Source: JABWBD01 sp040768665 (GTDB lineage: Bacteria; Planctomycetota; Planctomycetia; Pirellulales; Thermoguttaceae). Taken from it: 64,000 nt of DNA. A model generated the notes under the pieces. It worked only from the letters and a program-made list of their open reading frames with translations. It was not told the origin of the DNA and did not search any database. The position numbers were made by a program, and so were the translations under genes. Positions 8,133 to 16,790 of this stretch are shown here, piece by piece; within the stretch, counting starts at the first letter, position 1, and each line of letters starts with the position of its first letter. The DNA lies in assembly GCA_040768665.1 (NCBI GenBank), contig JAXGMN010000029.1:62001-126000 (forward strand). Direction: 5' to 3'.

Positions 8133-10167
8133 GGTCAGCGCGGTTGACCACCGTCGCCAGAAGACGGCACTCGCCGCGGTCGGCCAGCGCGTGCAGCATC
8201 GCCAGGGTTCCGGCGTCGTCAGCGTCGCCCGACATGTCGGTGTCGAGGATCAACGGCACAGGAGCGTGCTGTCGGGCTTGCGGCATCGCTTCCTTCCCGC
8301 CGATGGACGCTGCGGCCGGGGACAGGCGGGTCACGCAAACATAATACGCCCCGCAAATCTCCTCGCCCTCCGCGTCGAGCAGCCACGTCTGCAACGTGGT
8401 CCGACCGGCCGGCAGCGACAGGACGAACCGCACAGATTGTGAGTCCGACGTCGCGGCCCGGTCCTCTTCGACCGTCCCAACGCGGATGCGGGCCGAAGCG
8501 ACCGGGAATGCCGGCCCTGCCGGAAACGTGCCGTCGACCACGCGCGTTTCCGAAATCGCGTCGGCCAATTCCAGGCCCGACTCCGCGGGCCAGCGGCTGA
8601 GTTCGAACGCGTAGTTGCCCGCGGCCGCAACCTCGACGTGCCAGAAACCGTTCTTGCGATCGCCCCTGCGGACCTGGATCTGTTGGTCGACGAACACGTC
8701 GGACCATTCGCAGGCGGTCAGCAGGACCGGGTTCTCCGCTTCGTGTCCGATCGACACGGCTTCGAAGTCGTTGGCGCGATCCTTGACGCCGTTCCACCAG
8801 GCATCGAGGTGCCTGCGCATCCGGGAAGCCACGTCGGGATGGGCGGCGATCACGTTGACCTGTTGCAGAGGGTCCGCGTCGAGGTCATAGAGCTCGCGGC
8901 CTTCCAGCAACCGCCACCGTTTCCAGAGGACCGCCGCGCCCTCGCGCCGCGGAACGGCGGGATTGTTCGGCGTTGGTCGCAGAATGCCGTGCGGCATGCG
9001 GCTGTAGTTGATCACCAGCATTCGTTCCGGCGGCGGTTCGGCCCGGCCTCGAAGCACGTCCGCCAGACTGATGCCGTCGAAGCAGGCACCCGCCTGCGGC
9101 TTCAGGCCACAGAGGTCGACGAGCGTCGGCAACAAGTCCTGCACCTGCGTGAGCCCGGCAACGTCCGACGGCGTCCGCAGACTTCCGGCGGGCCAGCGAA
9201 TGAAGCAGGGGACCCGATGCCCGCCCTCCCAGAGCGTCACTTTGCCGCCCTTCATCCCGGCGTTGTAATAGCGCGGCCCAAACGTGCTGCCGTTATCGGT
9301 GAGAAAAACGAGGATGGTATTCTCCCGCAGTCCGGCGTCGGCAAGAAACGCATCGAGCCGGCCGATGTTCTCGTCGATGTTGGCGATCATGGCGAGGTAA
9401 CTCGTGAGTTCCTCCTTTTGGCCTGCCGGCATGGCCGGCAGTTGCCGGCCGGCGGCCTCCAGCGCGGTGCGGACCGCCGCGCGGTAGCGGTCGGGCACAA
9501 AATGAGGCCAGTGCGGCGCGGCGGTGGCGAGATAGCAGAAGAAGCGGCGGCCGGCGGCGGTCTCCGCCCTCATCCAGGCGATCGCCTCGCGGAAGAAAAC
9601 GTCGGTCGTGTAGCCTTGACACGCCTCGCGTTGTCCGTTGCGAATGTACGTGTCGTCGAAGTAGTCGTTTTCCCATGCATCGGGCACGGAGCCTATATGC
9701 GACGACGGGAACCAGAGGCTCTCATGGAAGCCGCGGTCCTGCGGCCGAAAGGGGTGCGAATCGCCGAGATGCCACTTTCCGAACAGTCCCGTCCGGTAGC
9801 CGGAGGAGGCAAAGACGTCGGCCATGGTCGGGATGCCGCGCCGCAGGAGTGTGCGCCCGCTACTGACGTTCATCGCGCCGTTGCGGAGGGCGTCGAGTCC
9901 GGAGATGAGTTGTCCGCGCGTTGGCGTGCACATCGGCGCAACGTGGAAGTCGGCAAGCCGGACGCTCTGGGCGCGAAGCCGGTCGAGGCAAGGTGTTTTC
10001 AGGATCGGGTTCCCATGCGCCGAGAGTTCGCCGTAACCCTGGTCATCGGTCAGCACGACAATGGCGTTCGGCGGTGCCGCCAAAGCGAGCCCGGAGGCGA
10101 GAAAGGACATGAGAAGCGTCGCGGCCAGAGGGGCCGCATGGAGCGTCGGAAGCGAGGAACGCGTCAT
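8038..10167 (-). CDS. Secreted type I sulfatase with fused nucleoside hydrolase remnant
   Basis: A 709-residue frame. It begins with a Sec signal peptide (about residues 1-31) and the sulfatase domain entry VVLTDDQGYG, whose Asp41-Asp42 are metal ligands. The formylglycine motif CTPTR has Cys80 as the residue converted to formylglycine. HLGDSH and LTDNGS blocks follow, as in arylsulfatases. The sulfatase and a beta-rich C-terminal domain end near residue 627. From there the frame continues, with no stop, into the start of a nucleoside hydrolase and then into unrelated sequence. Family members hydrolyse sulfate esters of polysaccharides outside the cytoplasm. The sulfatase part looks complete. 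The ATG start has no strong ribosome site. Confidence 0.85.
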   Translation of the reverse strand: MTRSSLPTLHAAPLAATLLMSFLASGLALAAPPNAIVVLTDDQGYGELSAHGNPILKTPCLDRLRAQSVRLADFHVAPMCTPTRGQLISGLDALRNGAMNVSSGRTLLRRGIPTMADVFASSGYRTGLFGKWHLGDSHPFRPQDRGFHESLWFPSSHIGSVPDAWENDYFDDTYIRNGQREACQGYTTDVFFREAIAWMRAETAAGRRFFCYLATAAPHWPHFVPDRYRAAVRTALEAAGRQLPAMPAGQKEELTSYLAMIANIDENIGRLDAFLADAGLRENTILVFLTDNGSTFGPRYYNAGMKGGKVTLWEGGHRVPCFIRWPAGSLRTPSDVAGLTQVQDLLPTLVDLCGLKPQAGACFDGISLADVLRGRAEPPPERMLVINYSRMPHGILRPTPNNPAVPRREGAAVLWKRWRLLEGRELYDLDADPLQQVNVIAAHPDVASRMRRHLDAWWNGVKDRANDFEAVSIGHEAENPVLLTACEWSDVFVDQQIQVRRGDRKNGFWHVEVAAAGNYAFELSRWPAESGLELADAISETRVVDGTFPAGPAFPVASARIRVGTVEEDRAATSDSQSVRFVLSLPAGRTTLQTWLLDAEGEEICGAYYVCVTRLSPAAASIGGKEAMPQARQHAPVPLILDTDMSGDADDAGTLAMLHALADRGECRLLATVVNRADLTKASNRTMICSVGREEKLSGKANRWAHPAR
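8119..8286 (-). pseudogene. Nucleoside hydrolase, N-terminal fragment
   Basis: Residues 628-682 of the sulfatase frame read PLILDTDMSGDADDAGTLA and continue to LLATVVNRADLTKAS. This is the calcium-binding N-terminal motif (DTDxxxDxDD) of the inosine/uridine-preferring nucleoside hydrolase family. An ATG at 8286 has a GGAAGG ribosome site 5-6 nt ahead, so this was probably once a separate gene downstream of the sulfatase. Similarity stops near 8119, where the broken permease begins on the other strand. Only about 55 of the expected 300 or more residues remain. Confidence 0.75.
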
Positions 10168-10626
10168 GGCACGTTGTTTCGGTTGACGTGTGGTCAGCGG
10201 AAGAAACAGAATAACGTTGTCTCACGACTTCGGCTACGGGTGGACTGGAATCCGCCGCTCGCCGAGGACGCAGCGGCCAGTCTTCGAGATCGCCGACGGC
10301 AGACATGAACCTGTTCAGCGCAAGCCCAGAATACGGAACCCGACGGTAAATGTCAACCAACAAACGACTTGCGTGCTGCACGAGCCTTTGGCCACCCGGG
10401 GGTCGCCGAGCCGGGAACCCCTTCCAGCCCCTCAATCTGCTTCACGGCCGGACAAGCCGGACCGGGGGCGCGGCACCCGACCTCGATGGTCCGCTCTCTG
10501 CTCCTCCTCGATTCTTGCTTTCAGGGATTGCAGCCGGACAAATGATCAGATTGCGGGGCTCGTTGGGCCACGATCCAATCACTCGAAGTGTTTGCCTCGA
10601 TCCGTTCCCTGTTCAGGAGACTTTCT
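10168..10626. other. Divergent intergenic region, no gene seen
   Basis: This 459-bp gap separates the sulfatase (minus) from the methyltransferase (plus). Only unconvincing short frames are present, and no hairpin with a T-tract or clear promoter was found. The AGGAG ribosome site at 10615-10620 serves the methyltransferase. Confidence 0.4.
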
Positions 10627-11232
10627 ATGGACCGCGTCCGACTACCGTACGTGCTGACGGCTATCCTCCTGTCGGCGGCCGTTTGTTGCAGCGCGAGCAT
10701 CGCCCAACAGGCCGAGACGGCGGCGAAGCCCAAGCGTAAACCCGATGTGGTATATGTCCCCACCCCGCACGATGTCGTGGCAAAAATGCTGGAAATGGCG
10801 GAGGTCAAGAAGGACGACCTGCTCTACGATCTCGGCTGTGGCGATGGGCGGATCGTTGTCGCGGCCGCCAAGAAGTATGGCTGCCGGGCAGTCGGCTACG
10901 ACATCAATCCGAAGCGCGTCCAAGAGGCCAAGAAGAAGGTTCGCGAGAATGGCGTGGGAGAACTGGTGAAAATCGAGGAAGCCGACATCTTCACCCTCGA
11001 CCTCAGCCAGGCGAATGTGATCACTCTGTATCTCCTGCCGAAACTGAACGTGCGGCTAATCCCGCAGTTGTCGAAGCTCAAGCCCGGATCGCGGATCGTG
11101 TCTCACGACTTCGACATGAAGGGTATCCGGCCCGACGAAGTCGTCGAGTTCGAGTCCGAGAAGGATGGCACCCATCACCAAGTCTATCTCTGGACCGTGC
11201 CGCTCCAGAAAGAAGCCCCGGCATCGGAATAG
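10627..11232 (+). CDS. SAM-dependent methyltransferase with N-terminal signal peptide
   Basis: A 201-residue protein. The ATG at 10627 follows a strong AGGAGA ribosome site, and an earlier in-frame start at 10588 is less likely. Residues 1-27 (RLPYVLTAILLSAAVCCSASIA) form a signal peptide or membrane anchor. The class I methyltransferase core follows: DLGCGDGRIVV for SAM binding, an acidic end of strand 2 (VGYDINPKRV) and EEADIFTLDL. Such enzymes normally need cytoplasmic SAM, so the export signal is notable. The methyl acceptor is unknown. Similar short exported methyltransferases occur in planctomycetes, so the signal is probably not an error. Confidence 0.8.
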   Translation: MDRVRLPYVLTAILLSAAVCCSASIAQQAETAAKPKRKPDVVYVPTPHDVVAKMLEMAEVKKDDLLYDLGCGDGRIVVAAAKKYGCRAVGYDINPKRVQEAKKKVRENGVGELVKIEEADIFTLDLSQANVITLYLLPKLNVRLIPQLSKLKPGSRIVSHDFDMKGIRPDEVVEFESEKDGTHHQVYLWTVPLQKEAPASE

Positions 11233-11249
11233 AGGTCCGGGGACGGCGG

Positions 11250-11532
11250 TTCACCCCCTTCGCCGGAAGCCATTGCCAACATCCGTTTCATAAAGTCTTC
11301 GCCGCCGTAGACCCAGTGAGCGCAGTCGTTCGAGTTTCGGGTCCGGCGGGTTCGCCTGGCCCTCTTGGACAAACTTACGATACGCGGCAGCCGGATCTTT
11401 ACCGCCAGGGAGTCCAGCCCAACGGCGGTGGTGATCTTCGTAGGCGACCCACTCCACCTGCCCATCGGGCGAACACTCCGACGGGCTCAACGGAACAGGA
11501 AGGCTCAACGTAGCGTGCCAATCTCCCGCCAC
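11250..11532 (-). pseudogene. REP-associated (Y1/IS200-like) transposase remnant, C-terminal part
   Basis: On the minus strand one frame reads VEWVAYEDHHRRWAG, then AAYRKFVQEG and DPKLERLRS. About 11320 the similarity moves to another frame that reads HWVYGGEDFMKRMLAMASG. Together these match the C-terminal half of the RayT-type tyrosine transposases, whose members often have the YRxFVEEG and GSExFVxRM pattern. The N-terminal catalytic half with the HUH motif is absent. This is a decayed mobile-gene fragment. Assignment rests on pattern memory, not on a database search. Confidence 0.55.
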
Positions 11533-11992
11533 GTGTGCAATCCCAAATCCCGAGTCCGACCCCAGGCTCCCTCTTCGTCACAGACAACCCTTCCGGGTCC
11601 CCTGCCGCCTCGCGCGGCAGGAGCCCAAGGTTTCCCGGCTGCCTCGCCTCTTGAACGACTTGACGATGAGCAACAAATGCGGAAACCGGACAAGCCGACG
11701 GAATGCCCGCGTATTCACCTGCACCCCCGTCGCGCCCTTCCGCCTTGCTCCCTCATCCCTCATTCCTCCACCGCCTCCGGGTGGTAAGGGACCAGGGAAA
11801 TTGGAAAACGTGGCACGTTGTCCGCCACATCCGACCCACCGAAACACGCGCAACTTTATCTCACGCCGCCATTTCTGCCCTTCGCCGAAGCGCGCAAAGT
11901 AGCAGGCTCGCTCCGCCGTGCCGTCCGTCGCTCGCCCGCGTTCCCCCTTCACCCTTCCGCCTTCCCCATGTTCCCTGCCGCGCTCCTCCCTC
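11533..11992. other. Pyrimidine-rich intergenic sequence
   Basis: There is no supported gene. The plus strand carries runs of CCCTCATCCCTCATTCC and CCCTTCACCCTTCCGCC type that are low-complexity and give spurious open frames on both strands. The stretch lies between the transposase remnant and the 3' end of the giant gene. Confidence 0.5.
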
Positions 11993-14867
11993 TCACTCCG
12001 ACCGGAAGATCGCGTCGAGGGCGGCGAGCAACTCGATGTTCAACGGCTTTCGTGCTTTCCAGCACGACTCCGCAAGGCGCCGGAGATGATCGAGGGCCAA
12101 CTCGCCGACCAGGGTTTCGCGATCTTGCGTGGGCGACTCCGTCTTCTCTTTCGTTCGGCGTGGCGTGGCTGATGTTGTGCCGCCCAGGCACGCCTCGGGA
12201 TCAAACTCGGATGGTCCAAGGAGCGATTGGACCAAGCGATCCACGACGCTAGGATTGAGATCGCGCAGTTTGCCATTAGCAAGTGCTTGTAATCCCTGAC
12301 AATCCTCAAGGTTCGTGTTGCCGAACGAACCATACTCAGGCAAGATTCGACCGCCATAGAAGGAATTCCGCAGCACTTGCGATGACTGCGATTTGGTTGG
12401 GTCGACAAGCTCCGCAACCCCCGGTGGAGACGGCTGAGGTGCGGTTTGAGGCGCGGGCGGAATGATCATTTGAAGCTGCTCGACCGGGTGGATATTGGCG
12501 ACAATCGGATTGCGGTCGCCCTGCAGGACTTTGCCGCTGCGGTCAATGTCCGCAACGCTGGTGAGCGGTGCGATGTTGACGGGGTGGATCAGGGGAAAGA
12601 CTGTGTTCCAGTCGCCCTGGATAGGCGACTGCCGTGAAGCTGGCGTCGCCGGCGCTATTGCCGAAGTAGAAAACGTCGTTCTCGCCCGGCGGCAGGCTGG
12701 TGTCCGTGTTGGCTGTGGGCATGGTGACTTTATTACCCTTGAAAATCGCCATGCGACGTTAGCCAGGCTATCGAGACGATCCCAGGTGATCGTGAGGCGT
12801 GACGCCAACGCCTGATGTCGCGCGTCGCAAGCCTGCTGGGCGAGTGCGAGTTCGTGTCGTCGGCGATGGTCCAATCGTAAGGCGTCTCGTCGTTGCCGTA
12901 CCTGAAGACAAAGTCGGAAGTATCGATCTCAGCCGGGTTAGCCAGGCCACCGACATCAATCATGATCCCAGTGATGCCGCCCGAGAAATTGGCATAGTTG
13001 AGGCTGGTTGCCTGCGTCACTCCATCGCCCACCAAAGCTTCCTTGTCCGGGGCAATCGCGTCGTCGTCCTCGTCGTGGTCTGTCCCTCCTTCGACATCAT
13101 TGGGACCGGCAATACCGCTATCCCAGTACGAGTTGTCATAGAAAATACGCCGCCCGACCACCCTCGCATCCACCCCCGTAATCGTCACCGTCACCGTAGC
13201 CCAGTCGCCGAGCGCACCATGCACATCGACGGCGCGGTAGCGGAACGTATCGCCGGCCGTCTCGCCGTCGTGGAGATAGGCGAACTGTCCGGGGGTCTTG
13301 CCGTTGGGATCGTACGTGAAGCTGCCGTCGGAGTTGCCGACGACGGCGCCGAGCGAGGCCGAGTCGTCCCACTGGTAGACCGATAGCGAGTGGCCGTCAG
13401 ATCGCTGTCGTTGGCCAGGACTCCCGGGCTGGGACAGTGAGCTGAACATTGGCAATGGTGTAGGAATCCGGCACGGCGATCGGTGGGTTGTTGGCTACCG
13501 TAAGAACCACGTCGTTGCCGTCGCCGCCGACATAGCTGATGGTGGCATCCCGGCCGCTGCCGAGGAAGTCGGGAATTGCGCCGCCCTCGACCAGGCCGGC
13601 AAATGTCCCGATGATCGGGTCGACGCCGTCGTTGGCGACGACGATGAACGACTCGCCGCCGGTGAGCGTGGGCGTGCCGATGAGTACCAGCGGGACCCCG
13701 CCAAGATCGACCTCGCCCACGACGTTGAGCTGCCAGTACTCCGTGTCGGGGACTGTGCCGGTGACGTCGATCTCGAGCGCGTCGAGCTGGGCGATGCCGC
13801 GCCGCGGTAATCTCGGTACTGCAGGCAATCGGCCGGACGCCGATGGCCGGAGCCAACAGGAGCGAACCGCCCGCCGTGTCGATCGAGCCGGGATCGAACA
13901 CGATCCCGCTGCCCGAACGCAACTCGACGTTCGTGGCGGCGGGCCGGTCCATCGATGCAGAGAGGGTGAGCGTTCCTGCCCGTGGCATCGCCGATCGTGA
14001 GCAGGTGCCAGTTGATGACGCGGATCGAGTTCCTCGTCGCTCAGGCCGAGCACGCGGGCTGCCGGCAAGCCCATCCGCACCACCGAGGTCGATCTGCGTG
14101 CTTGCCGGTGTAGCGGTGAACGATCTCGCGTTGCCGCTTAAGACGACCGAGGTGGTGGAAACGAGGTCCATCGAATCGGCGGTAAGGGTGACAGCAGAAG
14201 TGCCGGTGGTGCCGTTGACTTGGCCGTCCGCCTCCATCCGGATGCCGAGACCGGACGCCCCGCCGCCGCTTTCACCGGCCACCTCGATATGCCGCTGCCG
14301 CCGGACGCGACCTGGGAATTGTTGATGAGCACGCCGTGGTTGTTGTCGCCGGTTCCCGCGGAGCGCCACCGAAGCCGGAGACGGTGACGCTTGCTGCTGT
14401 GCTGTGCCGCTGGTGATGGTTGCGGTGTTAAAAGGCATAAACCCCATACTGCCGAGACTGCTGCCGGCGCCGCCGCCGGTTCCGGCTGACGAGCACCGCC
14501 GCCGCCGGACGTAATGCGGGAATCGGGCCCGGACGAGCATGACGCCGACGTTGTAGTTCCCGGCGGCATTGCCGCCGAGCCTTTGACGGCGATCAGCGCC
14601 GGCGTCGGTTCTCGCGCGCTGGTGATCACCCCGGTATAAACGTAGACACCTGTTTTCACGGCTTGTGCCGGCGCCGCCGCCGGTTCCTTCGACGTATACT
14701 GCACCCCGCTGGAAGTAATCTGGGCATCGGCATGGTAGAGGTAGACACCGTGGTTGAAATGACCGCCGCCGGTCGCGTTCCCGCCAAAGCCCTTGACGGT
14801 GACCATCGCGCCGCTTCCGGTTCCCGCGTTGGTGATCGTTCCGGTGCTGAGCAGATGAACGCCCATG
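11993..14867 (-). pseudogene. Frameshifted 3' continuation of the giant surface-protein gene
   Basis: Downstream of the long open frame the coding signal continues, but in constantly changing minus-strand frames. Glycine-rich repeats continue at about 15150-14700. A beta-rich section (VTLTADSMDLVS) lies near 14200. A block with DALEIDVTGTVPDTEYWQLNV lies around 13750. The frame 12733-13455 carries a cadherin-like domain and the planctomycete pre-dockerin domain, and the frames 12543-12752 and 11993-12650 carry a dockerin-like end. At least ten single-base shifts are needed to read through. Joined, the locus would encode about 10,470 residues. Either the end has decayed or the sequence quality drops here. 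Confidence 0.75.
12480..13455 (-). other. Planctomycete cadherin-like, pre-dockerin and dockerin-like C-terminus (frameshifted)
   Basis: The frame from 13455 contains the cadherin-like segment GAVVGNSDGSFTYDPNG. It is followed by RRIFYDNSYWDS, DDAIAPDKEAL and GITGIMIDVGGLANP, a conserved domain that precedes dockerin-like ends of planctomycete surface proteins. In other frames come ENDVFYFGNSAGDAS (about 12690-12640) and SVADIDRSGKVLQGDRNPIV (about 12560-12500), a degenerate dockerin-like pair. This shows that the coding locus really continues past the apparent stop at 14868. Confidence 0.7.
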
Positions 14868-16790
14868 TTATTGCCTCCGGCCCCGCCGCCGCCAGTGCCT
14901 TCGACCAGCACCGCACCGCCACCGGAGGTGATCTGGGAGCCGGCGCCTTGGACAAGCACGCCGTGATTGCTGCCGCCGCCCGTGCCCGCCGTATTGCCGC
15001 CGCGGCCGACAACGGCGACCGTAGCGCCTGCGCCGGCACTGACGGTCCCCGCATTGGCGTGACATAGACGCCGTGTTGTTTGTGCTGGCCGTCGCTCCGC
15101 CGCCGGTGCCGTCGACGACGACCGCTCCTCCGCTGGAATCGATACGCGCACCGCTGCCGTAGACGATCACGCCGTGGTTGCTGCCGCCGGAACCGCCCGC
15201 GTTGCCGCCGGTGCCTCGGACGGTGACCGTTGCGGCGGTGCCCGCACTGGTGATTGCCGCCGACCCCTCGACCGACACGCCGCGGTTGTATTGCCCTGCT
15301 CGCCCGCCGCACCGACCAGGACCGCACCGCCGGAGGAGGTGATCTGAGCGCCGCCGCCGAAAACATGCACGCCGTAGTTGTTCCCGCCGGTTCCCGCCAG
15401 TTGCCGAAGGCCCGGACAGTAACGGTGGAGGCGGGATCGGTCCCCAGCGCTGGTAATCACTCCGGAATTGTAGACATAAACGCCGTGATTGCTGGTGCTC
15501 AGGGTTGCTCCGCCGCCGGTGCCCTCGACGAGGATGGGGCCGCCGGAGGAGGTGATCGGCGCGTTCGTGCCGTTTACCATGACGCCGTGGTTGTCTTACC
15601 GCTGCCTGTGGTGTTGCCGCCCTGGCTGACGACAGCACCGTTGCCCGTAAAGCGCCCACGCCCACGCTGGAAACGGTTCCCTGGGAGCCCACATAGACAC
15701 CAATGTTCGACCCGCCGGTATCGCCGCCGCCGCCGGTCCCTTCGATGAGCAAGGCGGCGTCGGAGGTAATCTTGGAGTTTGCCGAGACGAGCACGCCGTA
15801 ATTGCCGTAGCCGCTGCCGGTGAGATTGCCGCCGAAACCCCTGACCGTGACGCTGGCGTCCGCACCCGTCGCCGCCGTGGTGATGGCGGCCGCGTTGTAG
15901 ACATAGACTCCGAGATTGTTGAAGCCGGTTCCGCTGCCGCCGCCCGTGCCCTCGACGAGGACGGGCCCGCCGGAGGAGGTGATTTGCGCGATGCTAACGT
16001 AGACACCGTAGTTTTGCTGGCCGTTGCCGGATGTGTTGCCACCGAACCCTTGGACGGTAACGGTTGCGCCGGCGGCCGTGCCCGCGTTGGTGATCGTGCC
16101 GGCACTCTCGACGTACACGCCATAGTTTTCGGCACTATCGCCCGCGCCGCCCCCGGTTCCTTCGACGCGCACGGCGCCGCCGCTGGACGTGATTCGGGAA
16201 CCGGTGCCCAAGACGTAGACACCGTAGTTGTCGCCGCCGGTCCCGGCGGTGTTGCCGCCGAAGCCACTGACGGAGACCGATGCGCCAGTGGCCGTGCTGC
16301 TGATGGTTCCCGCGGTGTTGACAACGACGCCATGGTTGTTGCTGCTGGTCGTTGCCCCGCCGCCGATGCCGTTGACCTCGACGGCGCCGCCGCTGGACGT
16401 GATACGGGAGTTGTTGCCCACGACGAGGACACCAAAGTTGTTGTTGCCGGTTCCGCTCGTATTGCCGCCAGTTCCGTTGATGGTGACGGTTGCGGCAGCC
16501 CCGCTACCCGCGCTGATGGTTCCTTCGGCGACAACATAGACCCCGTAATTGCGCTCGCCGGTACCCGCTCCGCCGCCGGTCCCTTCGACGACCACCGGAC
16601 CACCAGTAGACGTGATCTGCGAGCCGGCGCCTCCGACCACGACGCCATGGTTGAAGGATCCGTCGCTCAATCCACCAACTCCGTCGACGGTCACGGTGCC
16701 GCTTGTGCCTCCGGTGATTGTCGATCCCCCCTGAACGACAATCCCGCGATTATCATTGCCCGACGTACCGCCGCGGCCGGCGAGGCTGAT
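14330..16790 (-). repeat. Tandem 71-residue (213-bp) glycine-rich repeat, about 11-12 copies
   Basis: Each unit holds NxGVYV, a TIxxAGTGAxVTV strand, GFGGNTxGTG, a second NxGVxV, SRITSSGGxV and VEGTGGG. The pattern suggests a beta-helix or autotransporter-like stalk. The first units (16790 to about 15660) are in frame, while later ones are spread over all three minus-strand frames by small indels. Confidence 0.8.

Noticed and set aside
8638..10308. 556-residue open frame on the plus strand
   Set aside because: Antisense to the sulfatase, which has a signal peptide and an intact CTPTR motif.
14330..16790. Possible CRISPR array from regular short repeats
   Set aside because: The period is 213 bp, the repeats are coding and diverged, and no cas genes are near.
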